Of a stretch of DNA of 64,000 bases, positions 25,682 through 35,756 are shown piece by piece. This DNA comes from Lachnospiraceae bacterium (GTDB lineage Bacteria; Bacillota; Clostridia; Lachnospirales; Lachnospiraceae). A program made the translations under genes and the position numbers. Position 1 is the stretch's first letter, and each line of letters begins with the position of its first letter. The notes beneath the pieces were generated by a model. It was not told the origin of the DNA, did not search any database, and saw nothing but the letters and a program-made list of their open reading frames with translations. Location of the stretch: NCBI GenBank assembly GCA_021199655.1, contig JAJQHQ010000103.1:62001-126000 (forward strand), read 5' to 3'.

Positions 25682-28600
25682 ATGAACGGAAACTGGAAGA
25701 GAAGGGGTATTGCGTTGCTGCTGACGGTGGCGATGCTCATGACCACAGTCGGGAACAACTGGCTACTTGGTTCAGCGGCAGAAAATGATGACACAGCGGT
25801 GAGTGCTGTACAGACAGAAGAGAGCAGCACAGAAGCTGCCGCGGGTGATGTGGCGGACGGCGCTGAGGAAAGCGTGTCCGCGCAGGAGACATCCGGACAG
25901 GCGGAGCTTTCGCTGTCGGATATATTTACATACGGTGAAGAGGAGCTGACATGGGCGCAGGCAGGCCGCATATTATCCGGGCTGCTTGGTTTCATTGAAG
26001 AAGATGGAGCGAACGTGGATCTGACCGCATACGCGGAGCGGATCTCTTCTTTGAGCCTTGATGACGACAGCTTCTATCTGGCGATCCTGGCTGAGAACGG
26101 TTATCTGGACGGCGTGAGTGAAACGATCAATCCGACCGCTGTGATCGTAAAGGAAACTTATGAAGAATTGCTGACCGCGGCGTTCGCGGCGGCGGTGTAC
26201 ACACAGGAAGATGCGGAAGCCCTTGTTTCGCAGGAGAATCCGGAGAACCTGGCGATGTCCGGAGAGGATATTTTCCTGAACGCCTATGAGGCGGGACGGA
26301 TCGCTCTTGGGGAGAGCGGTTCCCTGGAGCTGAGCTCTGTGACGGCCGAGGCAATCTCCTTGACCGACGTGGATGTCGAGATGGATCTGAACGCGGCTGA
26401 GATCGGGCGTGTGCTGGTCAATGGCGGAGCGGAAGATGCGGATGAGGAAGAAACGGACGATGCAGTGGCTGGCACAGCAGATAGCACAGACGATGCATCG
26501 GCTGGCAGCGCAGATGAAGCGGCGGCAGATGATACGACAGAAGATGTGGAAGACGCGGCGGATGCGGCTGACGGCACAAATGATACGGCGGACGATGAGG
26601 ACGCCGGGCGCCTTTATATTCATATCGACAGCGAGTCCGGACTGCCGGAAGTGATTCTGGAGCAGGCGGACGACGTGGTGATCGAAGGCAGCGGTTCTCT
26701 CGGCGTGGTGCGCGTCATGGGTGGGGTGGATTCCCTGACGGTGCGGGCGACGGGTTCCGTGATCAATGAGACAGACGCGGATATTACCGTGACCGGACCG
26801 GATCACGAGGAAGTCACCCTGAAGCCTGGAGAGCAGGTGGAATTTATACTTAGCGGATATCTTGTCTCCTTTGTGACGGATGGGACTCCGGTTGAGTCCC
26901 AGACCGTCTCCCCCGGAAGCGCGGTGGACTTTACGCTGGCGCAGACGGAACTGGAAGGCATGATCTTCACAGCGTGGTATACGGATGAGGATTATACAGA
27001 ACCGTATTCCATGCTGAATACAGTGGATGAGGAGACGACACTGTACGCGCGCTTCGTCGATGAGGCGGACGCGGTGACGGTGACGTTTGAGACCTTTGGC
27101 GGCCGGGAACTGGAGCCCCTTGTCTTTGCCAGAGGCGAGACGCTCCTGACGAAGGATATTAGCAGCCTCTACACGAGCAAGGAAGGATATACCTTCAGCG
27201 GCTGGTGTGTGGATGAAGACTGCACCGAGGCCTTCGGCTATTCGCAGGCTATTGAAGAAAGTATGATACTCTATGCGTTTTATGTGTCCGATGAGATTCA
27301 GGAAGAGGAGCAGGAAGGTACAGTCGCGGAACTGGTCGATCTGGACTGGCAGGGAAGCATTGGTCTGATACTCCCGGATGGTATGACGATTCTGGAAGCG
27401 ATGGAGCACGTCAGCATCGCAGCCGGTACCGGCGGGGAGGATCCGGAAATCTCCTTCCGCGAGACGGACAATGGCACGGAGATTTACGGCACATATCATA
27501 ATGAGGGCGGCGAGAGCGGCTTCGAGCCTGGCGCGACCTTTACGGTTACCGTCTCGGACGGTATCTGTTTTGACGGCTATGAAGAGTATATTGATACACT
27601 GACTGTATCTGTATATAAAGAAGAAGTGGAGCTGGTAGAATACTCTGAAGATCTGATCTGGGTAAACTGGGAGCATGTGTCGGATCTGGTTCCAGTCTCC
27701 GGAGGCACAACCAGCTATGTGGGTGAGCTGACCGCGGACAGCGTAGATACGGAGGAAGAGGTAGAAGAGGAGGTAATCCCCGGAAGCCTGACCCTGGATA
27801 GCGGCATTCAGGTAGCGGTGGGCGATATTGTCGCATTTTATGACGGCAGCATTGACGATGACGAGGAAAGTATTTTGTCCTGGGAAGGCGGAGCGCTTGA
27901 CGGCTATTCCATGTATGTGGAGATTACCGAAGTGGAAGAATCGGATGCCGGAACAGAGATTTCCTTTATAAACGCCAGTCCGACGGAATACATTACGGAT
28001 CTGGACGTACATATCACGAGCGAGGTCAATCTGGAGGATTCGATCAGCGAAGCGCAGATCACGAAGATCGAACAGTCGATCACAACCCAGGTGAGCCAGA
28101 ATGAGGAACTTTCGGCGCAGATGCAGATCGCTGTGATGACATCGCAGAAGACACAGGATATGCTCGATGAGACCTATGGCGTGGGCGTTTACTCCCTGGC
28201 GTCTTCGATGGGCAGTTCGTCCAGCATTGATGTGGACACGAAGGTCTCATTCAGTGGGAATAAGGCGACAGCGACCATTTATGTCTCTAAGGATTTTGAA
28301 GTGTCTGGTCAGTCGGGGACCTTTATGACAATAACACCTAAGCTGACTTTTATAGAGGAACTGGAGGTAAATTCCACGATCGACGGCGGATATCTGTGGA
28401 TCGATGCGGCAGTCACCCTCCAGTCGACTTCGACGTTCCGTTTTGAGATCTATGCCGTCAGCGGCGGTGATGTGGCTGTGCTGGAAGAGGCCAGAGACAC
28501 GATTGATGAGATGATTGATCCGGATGGTGTGGACGATACGGTAGATTATGAAACCAATGTATCCCGGATGATGAATACAATGAATTCGCTTATCAACATG

Positions 28601-31600
28601 GACCTGGACTACAGTGACCTTTTCGAGGTAACTCTTCTCACGGCAAAAATTTCCTTCAAAGATATTGTCACCTTCAAGGTGGACATTGATCTTCTCGGAG
28701 AGATGAAAGTCCTGGCTGTTTTTGGCCTGGAAATCAAGATAATCAGCGGCGAGCGTATCGGCTTTAAGTATAATTTCAAGAAGCTTTCGGGCAGCTCCTA
28801 CTCGGAAAAGCTGGGGACGAATACTTCTATGGACATTTACGTGGTCGGTAAGGTAGGCGTCCGGTTGGGGTTAAGGCTGACATTTTCTATTATCATTTGT
28901 CTGGTGGCAAAGACATCGATATCGGGAACGCTTTATACATATGCCGAGCTGACGGGACTGTATTACTATACGATGGCTCTGGATTCAAAAGCCAGCACAT
29001 CGGTGGGAGCCCTGTATTTTGAGGTGGGGCTTGACGCGAATGTAAAACTTTCTCTGGGCGTGGACTTTGGACTTTTTACAATTGGAAAGAGCTGGACAGT
29101 GTGGTCTGACCGGTGGCCGCTCTACAGCCTGTCTGAATCGAGCAAGATGACCTATATGGACATCGAACAGCTTGATATTATGTGGAAAAATGCATCTGAG
29201 AATGCAAATAAAAAATCTTCCTATGGACTTGATTATATTCCAATGAAGACCTGGACTCTGCTGGATGGCTCCCTGGTAGAAAATGAGCTGCTCTGGGAGA
29301 GCACAGAAGTGATTTCTCTGAGTGTGGTTGCCGTTACGGTAAATGGCGAGGAGATCACGGAAGATGATCCGCAGTGGGATATCTTCTTTGTCGGAGACGG
29401 TTCGGATAAATATTCCCTCGGTCGTGTCTACGCAAATGAGGAGCGGGCTGTGGAATATGAGATCACGGAAGCTTCCTGTGAACTCGAGATCCTTCTGGAC
29501 GACCCGAAGACCTCGACTCTGGTGAAACGCCAGTCGCATATCTTCGAGCTGGAGAGGGAATTTGAGATCGCGACGACAACAGTAAATGTATCAGTGATGC
29601 TTTATGACTGGTGCTCGCACGCGTGGGGCATCCAGGCGGCAGACTGGGATGGGGCGACTGTCTATACGACTTCCTATGAGACCGGGCACATCCTTGGATC
29701 CGGTGTAGAGCCGACGGCGACCGGCGACATCGACCTTGCGGCGATAGAGGCGGCGGCACGGAGTATGCATCAGGATCTGGAGACGGCGACGCTTTCCTGG
29801 TATGACCCGACACGGAATTCGATCTATGGGTCGGTAGAGTACAGCGTTCCGAAAACCAGTAACTTCTGTTATCTGACGCCGGAGAGCGGCACCATCCGCT
29901 ATGATGTGCGCCCGGGAACGGATGAGTATTCTCTTGTCTTCTACCTGTACGCGAGAAGCTATGAGGGCTACGATGGTTCGATTCAGTACATTGTCCGCCT
30001 GATCGGCGAGATAGAGCAGTTGTATGGGTTCTCTGTGAATACCGGGGCGCGGACTCTTCGTTTCAGCAGCAGTCAGACGTCGGAGAAGGAATGGGTGCTT
30101 AACACACAGAGGACGCTCTTTAACGGGACAGCACGCCCGCTTCTGATGGAGGTGAACGGAGGTACGCAGAAAGATACCGGTTTTGTGATCACCGGGCGGG
30201 AAGTGTCGGACACCGTGGTATTTGAGATCAATCTGGAAGAACTGGAGAGCGAGACGGAAACAGAGACGGAGACTGAGACGGAATCCGAACTCGAAAGTGA
30301 AGCGGATACGGAAGCGGAATCTGAGACGCAGCCGGGAACGGAGGAGCAGACGGAGAGCGAGACCACGCCGGAATCTGAGACACAGCCAGGCACAGAGGAG
30401 CAGACGGAGAGCGAGACCACGCCGGAATCAGAGACAGAGCCGGGAACGGAGGAGCAGACGGAGAGCGAGACCGCAGCGGAATCTGAGACGCAACCAGGAA
30501 CGGAGGAGCAGACGGAAAGCGAAACCACACCGGAATCTGAGACGCAGCCAGGCGCGGAGGAGCAGACGGAAAGCGAGACCACACCGGAAACTGAGCCAGA
30601 GTCTGAGACGGAACCGGTCACAGAGCCGCAGACGGAGAGCGAGACCGAACCGGAAACTGAGCCTGAGACGGAACCGGTCACGGAGCCGCAGACGGAGAGC
30701 GAGACCGCACCGGAAACTGAATCTGAGACGGAGCCGGTCACGGAGGAACAGACGGAATCCGAGACGGAGGCACTCCGCACGAATACACTGACATTTGATT
30801 ATAATTACGGCACATATGCGGCTTATACCAGCGTTACGGTCGCGGAAAATGAGACGACTGCGGCTCCGGCCGATCCGGAAATCGAGGGGATGACCTTCCG
30901 CGGCTGGTACTTAAGCGAAGACTGCCAGGGTGAACTGTTCGCGTTCGGTGAGGCTCTGACAGAAGACCTGACCTTGTACGCCGACTGGACCTGCGACGTC
31001 ACAGTAGTCTTTGGTGAAGTGGCAGGCGAGGCGCTCTACTATCCGGAAGGATCCGAATGGCCGGAGAGCATTTTTGAAAATGATACCACGGAGTATTATC
31101 AGTTTACCTACTCGACGCATCGCGTCGGGGAGAAGCTGCTCGATCTTGTGGAGCCGAACTATTCGGGGCATGTCCTGACCGGCTGGTACCTGACGTCTGA
31201 CCACAGCGGGGAAGCGATTGACCTTTCGTCCTATACTTTGAGCGGCGGAATCACGATCTATGCCCGCTGGGAACAGATCATCTCAGTGACTTTTGACTGG
31301 AATTACGGGGAGCTTGGCACGTATTTCTGGACTCTGGGATATCTCGGAAGGAAGCTTGGGTATGTCCCGGAAGATCCGCAGCGTGAGCATTATACCTTTA
31401 CCGGCTGGTACACCGGAAAAGCGTGTGCAGAGAAGCAGTATGTGGACTTCTCCACTTACCTGCTGACAGGCGATGTGACGCTGTACGCCGGATGGACGGC
31501 AAATGAATACGGGATCACGTATGACCTGCAAGGCGGTGAGAACGCAGCGGAGAACCCGGTTTCCTATACCATCGAGAGCGCAAATATCACGCTCGCAGAA

Positions 31601-34600
31601 CCGACCCGAGAAGGTTATACCTTCGAAGGCTGGACGGGAACAGATATAGAAGAAGCCCTGATGGAAGTCGTTATCCCAACCGGAACAACCGGTACGCTTT
31701 CCTATACGGCGAACTGGGAGCCGATTGCCTATCCGATCACCTACAGTCTGTTACGCGGATCCCTGACCGGTGAAATCCCATCCACCTACACAATCGAGGA
31801 TGCGGATATCGTACTCCCTGTCCCGGAGAAGGAAGGATATATCTTTGAGGGCTGGACCGGTACGGACATTACGGAAGCGACGGTAACTGTGACCATCCCG
31901 GCCGGTTCCATCGGAGAGAGGAGCTACACGGCGGTCTGGAGCACGACCGACCCATCCGCAATCATCGCGGATAACGCGATCGGGGCGGTGGAAGGCGACT
32001 ATACCTTTGAATTGGACGATTACATAGAAGGAACAGAAGAAATCTCTTCCATCTATCAGGCAGCGCGTGCCGCCCTTGAAGAGGACGCGGAAACCGGAGT
32101 CTACGCGGATGAGATTACCCTGACGCTGGAGCTGGCAAAAGCGGAGGGCACGGACAATCCTGTGGAAGATGATACCTGCTATACCTGGATCTTTACGGCG
32201 GCTATCGTTTACACGGATGATGACGGGAATGCCCTGGAGAGAGAGGGAACCGTGCGGGCGATCGTAAACAAGCGCGTGCCGACCGTCACCGCGCCGTCCG
32301 CATCCGACCTGACCTACGGTGCGGCACTCTCATCGAGTACGTTATCCGGAGGAAGCGCCGCATACGAGGAGGCCGGTACGGATGGAAACACAACCTCTGT
32401 CACAGTAGAAGGCAGCTTTGACTGGACGGATGGTACTGTAGTGCCGAAGGCAGCAGATAACGGAAACGTGATTTATTCCGTTACTTTCACGCCAACGGAT
32501 ACCGCGAACTATGCGGTTGTTACTGTGGATACAGCAGTGGCGACCCAGACCGGGGTGAACGTGTACATTGAAAGTGCGGACAGCCGTTATTACATCGCGG
32601 CGACGACCCGGACCAGCGGCACTTATACCCTGACTGACGCGGACACCGGAGCGGACCTCACCTCGGAGCTGACGCTTTCCGGCGGAGAATACCACTTCTC
32701 GCAGACAGCAGTGGAAACGAATGTGGGCGTGACATTCTCCGGCTATACCCTCGTGGATACGGATATGGATACTCTGCCTGGCGGAAGTGTACTGAAATAC
32801 GCGTTGGTAACTACAACAACCAGTGAGACCATTGATCTGGCGTCAGGAACGACCTCCCCTGCGAGGGCAAATATCCTGCAGGTACCGTTTAGAAATACGG
32901 GAAAGACGACCCTTTTGGTGACATTGCCGACCACGTCGACAGTCACCTATGGAGATAATCTGAATGACAATATGCTGAGCGGCGGAACAGTGAAAATTGC
33001 TTATATGTACGATTATTACACAAAGATCGTGACCATTGATGGTACATGGACCTGGACGACTTCGGGTCAGAATGTCACTGCCGCGGGAGAGCAGACGTAT
33101 TCCATGACCTTCACGCCGACCAATACGGAGACAGGCAGCTATGCGGGTGGGACAAAGAAACTGACCGTGACGGTGGCGAAGAAGGCAGTCGAAGCGCCAA
33201 CGATCGCAGAGACCACTTATAATGGAAATCTGCAGACTGCTGAAATCACTTCGGATGATCTGGATACGCTTTATACAGTTGAAGAAAATAATGGCGGCAC
33301 AGACGCAGAGACCTATGCTGTGAAATTGAAGCTCATAGACGCGGAGAATTATTGCTGGTCTGATACGAATGGAACAATTGACAGCAGCAATGAAGCAGTT
33401 CTGACGTTAAAGTTTGTAATAAACAAGGCGCCGCTTACCGTTGATACAACAAATGCGACTGTCACGGCGCTCGGTTATGGGCAGAAACTGGTATGGGGTG
33501 CTTATACAGCCACAGGTACGGCGAACAGTATGATCATTGGTGTGAAGGTATATGCCGGAGTAGATTCCTCCTCTATGGAATCAGTGGCAGGAAGCTGGAG
33601 CTGGAAGTCCTCTTCAGTGGAGAGCCTGGAACAGCCGCTTAGTGTTAATAATAAAGGTTACTCTGTTACAGCTGTGTTTACACCGACTTCAACCAATAAT
33701 TATGATACAGCTGAGGTAGACTTTACAGTTACAGTGGTAAAAGTAACACCCGATGTTTCGGATGTAACCGTGACCGCGTCTGAGGTATTCCAGTGGGGCT
33801 GGACGGAGCTGGATGCTTCAACGCTATCAGCAAATAAAGATGGAGTGAACCCGAATGATGATACGATGACTGTATCAGGGACATGGTCATGGGAAGTTAC
33901 AGATTCGAGTAAGATGCCAATCGTGGAAGCAAACAAAGAGTATACCGCTGTATTTACTCCGAACGATACGACAAATTATGGAACAGCCATCAAGACAATA
34001 ACGGTGCCGATTACAGAGAAGCTGACGATTACGTTTAGCAGAAGTGAAATTTCTGGCTCAACTGTTGTTCCTGTAGTGATGGAACTGACGACCACTAGCG
34101 ATGATCATGGAACAAGTGGTTCGGATAAAGCTGTATTTACTTCGAAGCCGGATATTAACAAAACCAGCTATGTAAAGCTTTATGTTTATCTGGCTAATCC
34201 GGGGGAACTGGAACATGTTACCAAACACTATCATGTATATGATATAACAATGACATGCGATGGAAAAACCTATACTCATACGTTGGCTAATGGTCAGACA
34301 CCTTGCTGCTTTGAGGATAGATCTGAGGTGACAATTTGCAGTGGTTTGATGACGATTTCGTCAGAAGGCGAATTTAGTAAAAATAATTACGCTCGCTCTC
34401 TGGTAACCTTTGGTTTTGACTGGGATCAGATGAAACCGACAACGAATAATATAACGGTACATATGGGGGTTGATCTTTATAGGCACAGCGGCAGTACATC
34501 CCTTAGCCTGGCTGCGGCATCATCCGGCCTCATGCTGAGCGCGATTGCTGAAACGGAAGCAGTGACCGAGGCAGCGGCAGAAGCAGAGACAGAGGCAGCG

Positions 34601-34861
34601 ACGGAGGTGCAGACGGAAGCGGCAACCGAGGCGCAGACGAGTACCGAAGCGCAGACGGAAGCGGCGAAGAGCGCCGAGGCGCAGACGGAAGCAGCAGCTG
34701 AGACTCAGAAGAGTACTGAGGCACAAACGGAAGCAGCGACGGAAGCAGCGACAGAAGCACAGAAGGGCACCGAAGCACAGACCGAAGCGGCGCAGAGCAC
34801 CGAAGCGGCAACCGAGGCGCAGACTGAACCGGCAGCCGAGACGGCGGTTGAGACGCAGTGA
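25682..34861 (+). CDS. Giant secreted repeat protein with InlB-type B-repeats and Ig-like repeats
   Basis: A 3059-residue protein with a signal peptide (about 1-33). The acidic N-terminal region ends in two Listeria-Bacteroides B-repeats (about 393-536, ...F.GWY..ED...LYARF). A large beta-rich domain with a hydrophobic core (about 1060-1140, GLRLTFSIIICLVAK) follows, then a Glu/Thr tandem tract (about 1518-1698, units around PGTEEQTESETTPESET). Next come at least five more B-repeats (about 1700-2086), several Ig-like MBG/YDG repeats (about 2197-2777, ...YSVTFTPTDTANY...) and a Thr/Glu/Ala tail (2953-3059). No LPxTG signal, membrane anchor or SLH domain is present at the C-terminus. AAGGAGG lies 6 nt before the ATG. 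Likely an adhesin or surface fibre; its mode of attachment is unknown. Confidence 0.85.
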   Translation: MNGNWKRRGIALLLTVAMLMTTVGNNWLLGSAAENDDTAVSAVQTEESSTEAAAGDVADGAEESVSAQETSGQAELSLSDIFTYGEEELTWAQAGRILSGLLGFIEEDGANVDLTAYAERISSLSLDDDSFYLAILAENGYLDGVSETINPTAVIVKETYEELLTAAFAAAVYTQEDAEALVSQENPENLAMSGEDIFLNAYEAGRIALGESGSLELSSVTAEAISLTDVDVEMDLNAAEIGRVLVNGGAEDADEEETDDAVAGTADSTDDASAGSADEAAADDTTEDVEDAADAADGTNDTADDEDAGRLYIHIDSESGLPEVILEQADDVVIEGSGSLGVVRVMGGVDSLTVRATGSVINETDADITVTGPDHEEVTLKPGEQVEFILSGYLVSFVTDGTPVESQTVSPGSAVDFTLAQTELEGMIFTAWYTDEDYTEPYSMLNTVDEETTLYARFVDEADAVTVTFETFGGRELEPLVFARGETLLTKDISSLYTSKEGYTFSGWCVDEDCTEAFGYSQAIEESMILYAFYVSDEIQEEEQEGTVAELVDLDWQGSIGLILPDGMTILEAMEHVSIAAGTGGEDPEISFRETDNGTEIYGTYHNEGGESGFEPGATFTVTVSDGICFDGYEEYIDTLTVSVYKEEVELVEYSEDLIWVNWEHVSDLVPVSGGTTSYVGELTADSVDTEEEVEEEVIPGSLTLDSGIQVAVGDIVAFYDGSIDDDEESILSWEGGALDGYSMYVEITEVEESDAGTEISFINASPTEYITDLDVHITSEVNLEDSISEAQITKIEQSITTQVSQNEELSAQMQIAVMTSQKTQDMLDETYGVGVYSLASSMGSSSSIDVDTKVSFSGNKATATIYVSKDFEVSGQSGTFMTITPKLTFIEELEVNSTIDGGYLWIDAAVTLQSTSTFRFEIYAVSGGDVAVLEEARDTIDEMIDPDGVDDTVDYETNVSRMMNTMNSLINMDLDYSDLFEVTLLTAKISFKDIVTFKVDIDLLGEMKVLAVFGLEIKIISGERIGFKYNFKKLSGSSYSEKLGTNTSMDIYVVGKVGVRLGLRLTFSIIICLVAKTSISGTLYTYAELTGLYYYTMALDSKASTSVGALYFEVGLDANVKLSLGVDFGLFTIGKSWTVWSDRWPLYSLSESSKMTYMDIEQLDIMWKNASENANKKSSYGLDYIPMKTWTLLDGSLVENELLWESTEVISLSVVAVTVNGEEITEDDPQWDIFFVGDGSDKYSLGRVYANEERAVEYEITEASCELEILLDDPKTSTLVKRQSHIFELEREFEIATTTVNVSVMLYDWCSHAWGIQAADWDGATVYTTSYETGHILGSGVEPTATGDIDLAAIEAAARSMHQDLETATLSWYDPTRNSIYGSVEYSVPKTSNFCYLTPESGTIRYDVRPGTDEYSLVFYLYARSYEGYDGSIQYIVRLIGEIEQLYGFSVNTGARTLRFSSSQTSEKEWVLNTQRTLFNGTARPLLMEVNGGTQKDTGFVITGREVSDTVVFEINLEELESETETETETETESELESEADTEAESETQPGTEEQTESETTPESETQPGTEEQTESETTPESETEPGTEEQTESETAAESETQPGTEEQTESETTPESETQPGAEEQTESETTPETEPESETEPVTEPQTESETEPETEPETEPVTEPQTESETAPETESETEPVTEEQTESETEALRTNTLTFDYNYGTYAAYTSVTVAENETTAAPADPEIEGMTFRGWYLSEDCQGELFAFGEALTEDLTLYADWTCDVTVVFGEVAGEALYYPEGSEWPESIFENDTTEYYQFTYSTHRVGEKLLDLVEPNYSGHVLTGWYLTSDHSGEAIDLSSYTLSGGITIYARWEQIISVTFDWNYGELGTYFWTLGYLGRKLGYVPEDPQREHYTFTGWYTGKACAEKQYVDFSTYLLTGDVTLYAGWTANEYGITYDLQGGENAAENPVSYTIESANITLAEPTREGYTFEGWTGTDIEEALMEVVIPTGTTGTLSYTANWEPIAYPITYSLLRGSLTGEIPSTYTIEDADIVLPVPEKEGYIFEGWTGTDITEATVTVTIPAGSIGERSYTAVWSTTDPSAIIADNAIGAVEGDYTFELDDYIEGTEEISSIYQAARAALEEDAETGVYADEITLTLELAKAEGTDNPVEDDTCYTWIFTAAIVYTDDDGNALEREGTVRAIVNKRVPTVTAPSASDLTYGAALSSSTLSGGSAAYEEAGTDGNTTSVTVEGSFDWTDGTVVPKAADNGNVIYSVTFTPTDTANYAVVTVDTAVATQTGVNVYIESADSRYYIAATTRTSGTYTLTDADTGADLTSELTLSGGEYHFSQTAVETNVGVTFSGYTLVDTDMDTLPGGSVLKYALVTTTTSETIDLASGTTSPARANILQVPFRNTGKTTLLVTLPTTSTVTYGDNLNDNMLSGGTVKIAYMYDYYTKIVTIDGTWTWTTSGQNVTAAGEQTYSMTFTPTNTETGSYAGGTKKLTVTVAKKAVEAPTIAETTYNGNLQTAEITSDDLDTLYTVEENNGGTDAETYAVKLKLIDAENYCWSDTNGTIDSSNEAVLTLKFVINKAPLTVDTTNATVTALGYGQKLVWGAYTATGTANSMIIGVKVYAGVDSSSMESVAGSWSWKSSSVESLEQPLSVNNKGYSVTAVFTPTSTNNYDTAEVDFTVTVVKVTPDVSDVTVTASEVFQWGWTELDASTLSANKDGVNPNDDTMTVSGTWSWEVTDSSKMPIVEANKEYTAVFTPNDTTNYGTAIKTITVPITEKLTITFSRSEISGSTVVPVVMELTTTSDDHGTSGSDKAVFTSKPDINKTSYVKLYVYLANPGELEHVTKHYHVYDITMTCDGKTYTHTLANGQTPCCFEDRSEVTICSGLMTISSEGEFSKNNYARSLVTFGFDWDQMKPTTNNITVHMGVDLYRHSGSTSLSLAAASSGLMLSAIAETEAVTEAAAEAETEAATEVQTEAATEAQTSTEAQTEAAKSAEAQTEAAAETQKSTEAQTEAATEAATEAQKGTEAQTEAAQSTEAATEAQTEPAAETAVETQ

Positions 34862-34880
34862 GACATGGCATTTCGAAAAC

Positions 34881-34910
34881 GAACGCACGGGGAACATTCC
34901 CCGTGCGTTC
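34881..34910 (+). terminator. Hairpin ending the giant surface-protein gene
   Basis: GAACGCACGGGGAA and TTCCCCGTGCGTTC form a 14-bp perfect stem with a 2-nt gap as loop. There is no T run directly after it, but its ACGCACGGGG core is the same as in the glgP terminator. Confidence 0.75.
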
Positions 34911-34986
34911 TGCAGTTTTGCGAAGTGCTTGCCGTTAATGTGGCAGAGAGACCGTTCATTTGCCGGTAGCATTTTTTGCGGGGCTA

Positions 34987-34995
34987 TGTTATACT
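34987..34995 (+). promoter_or_regulatory. Extended -10 promoter for the HepT/MntA pair
   Basis: TGTTATACT is an extended -10 (TGnTATACT) 71 bp before the first start. No convincing -35 is visible. Confidence 0.5.
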
Positions 34996-35065
34996 GCTGA
35001 TAAATATCAACGAATTCGCAGATTGAATAATTTGTGTGTGACAACGGCGAAATGGGGTGAATTTA

Positions 35066-35368
35066 GTGTCAGATGGGATTTATACTGTTCTGCAGATTAA
35101 AAAAATGCTGACCCCTGTTTTTCAGCGGTACAATATAAAAAAAGCCGTTTTATTTGGTTCATATGGAAAAGGGTGTGCAAATAAGAACAGTGACATTGAT
35201 CTGCTTGTTGACAGTGGATTAAGAGGATTGAAGTTTGTAGGGCTCATTGAGGATGTGCGAACAGTAGTTGATAAAGACGTAGATCTTTTTGATGTCTCTC
35301 ATTTGGAAAAAGATTCGGAGATGGATTCTGAAATAAGTAAAACCGGGGTGGTGATTTATGAAAAATGA
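35066..35368 (+). CDS. mntA: MntA-type nucleotidyltransferase antitoxin
   Basis: A 100-residue minimal nucleotidyltransferase. The catalytic motif is G31-S-Y-G-K-G then S-D43-I-D45-L-L-V, giving the GS-x10-DxD pattern; a later VDLFDV supplies the third acidic residue. In type VII toxin-antitoxin systems this enzyme adds AMP to a Tyr of HepT and neutralises it. I prefer the GTG at 35066, with GGGGTGA 8 nt upstream; a GTG at 35057 is too close to the ribosome site. The 3' end overlaps hepT by 11 bp. Confidence 0.8.
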   Translation: MSDGIYTVLQIKKMLTPVFQRYNIKKAVLFGSYGKGCANKNSDIDLLVDSGLRGLKFVGLIEDVRTVVDKDVDLFDVSHLEKDSEMDSEISKTGVVIYEK

Positions 35369-35687
35369 AGCGGTTGTGACGAAAATGCTGAAATATATTG
35401 ATAAAATACAGAATTATTCTGCCGGAATGACATATGATACTTTTGTAAAAAATGAGGTTGTATTGGAAGCATGTGTTTTTAATTTGAGTCAGTTGGGAGA
35501 ACTGGCGAATAAGACGGATTCCGTTTTTCGAAACAGATATCCAGAGATTGCGTGGAATCAGGTATATGGATTACGGAATCGGATTGTACATGATTATGAA
35601 GGCGTCAATCTTCAGCTTGTATGGGAGATAATTCAGGACGATTTACCGGAATTGAAACGTAACCTTCAGAAAATAACATACGATTAA
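35358..35687 (+). CDS. hepT: HepT-type HEPN-domain toxin (DUF86)
   Basis: A 109-residue helical HEPN protein with the catalytic motif R73-N-R-I-V-H78-D-Y80, which is both the RNase R-x4-6-H site and the Tyr that MntA AMPylates in characterised pairs. ACEDFNLSQLGE-like helices of the DUF86 family are present (EACVFNLSQLGELANK). It overlaps mntA, the order expected for a toxin-antitoxin operon. Its AT content is higher than in the flanking genes, consistent with acquisition. Confidence 0.85.
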   Translation: MKNEAVVTKMLKYIDKIQNYSAGMTYDTFVKNEVVLEACVFNLSQLGELANKTDSVFRNRYPEIAWNQVYGLRNRIVHDYEGVNLQLVWEIIQDDLPELKRNLQKITYD

Positions 35688-35700
35688 CAATAGAACTCTG

Positions 35701-35726
35701 GTAAGTGTGAAATACCAGCCAGTTAC
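35701..35726. repeat. Diverged family A palindrome
   Basis: GTAAGTGTGAAATACC...CAGCCAGTTAC preserves the arm order of the 27-bp elements with several changes. No flanking direct repeat is found. Confidence 0.4.
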
Positions 35727-35756
35727 GTAATCAGAATTAAGGGAGCAGGAGAGTGT

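Noticed and set aside
25973-28012. 679-codon minus-strand frame opposite the giant protein
   Set aside because: Shadow caused by codon bias of the acidic repeat protein; no domain visible.
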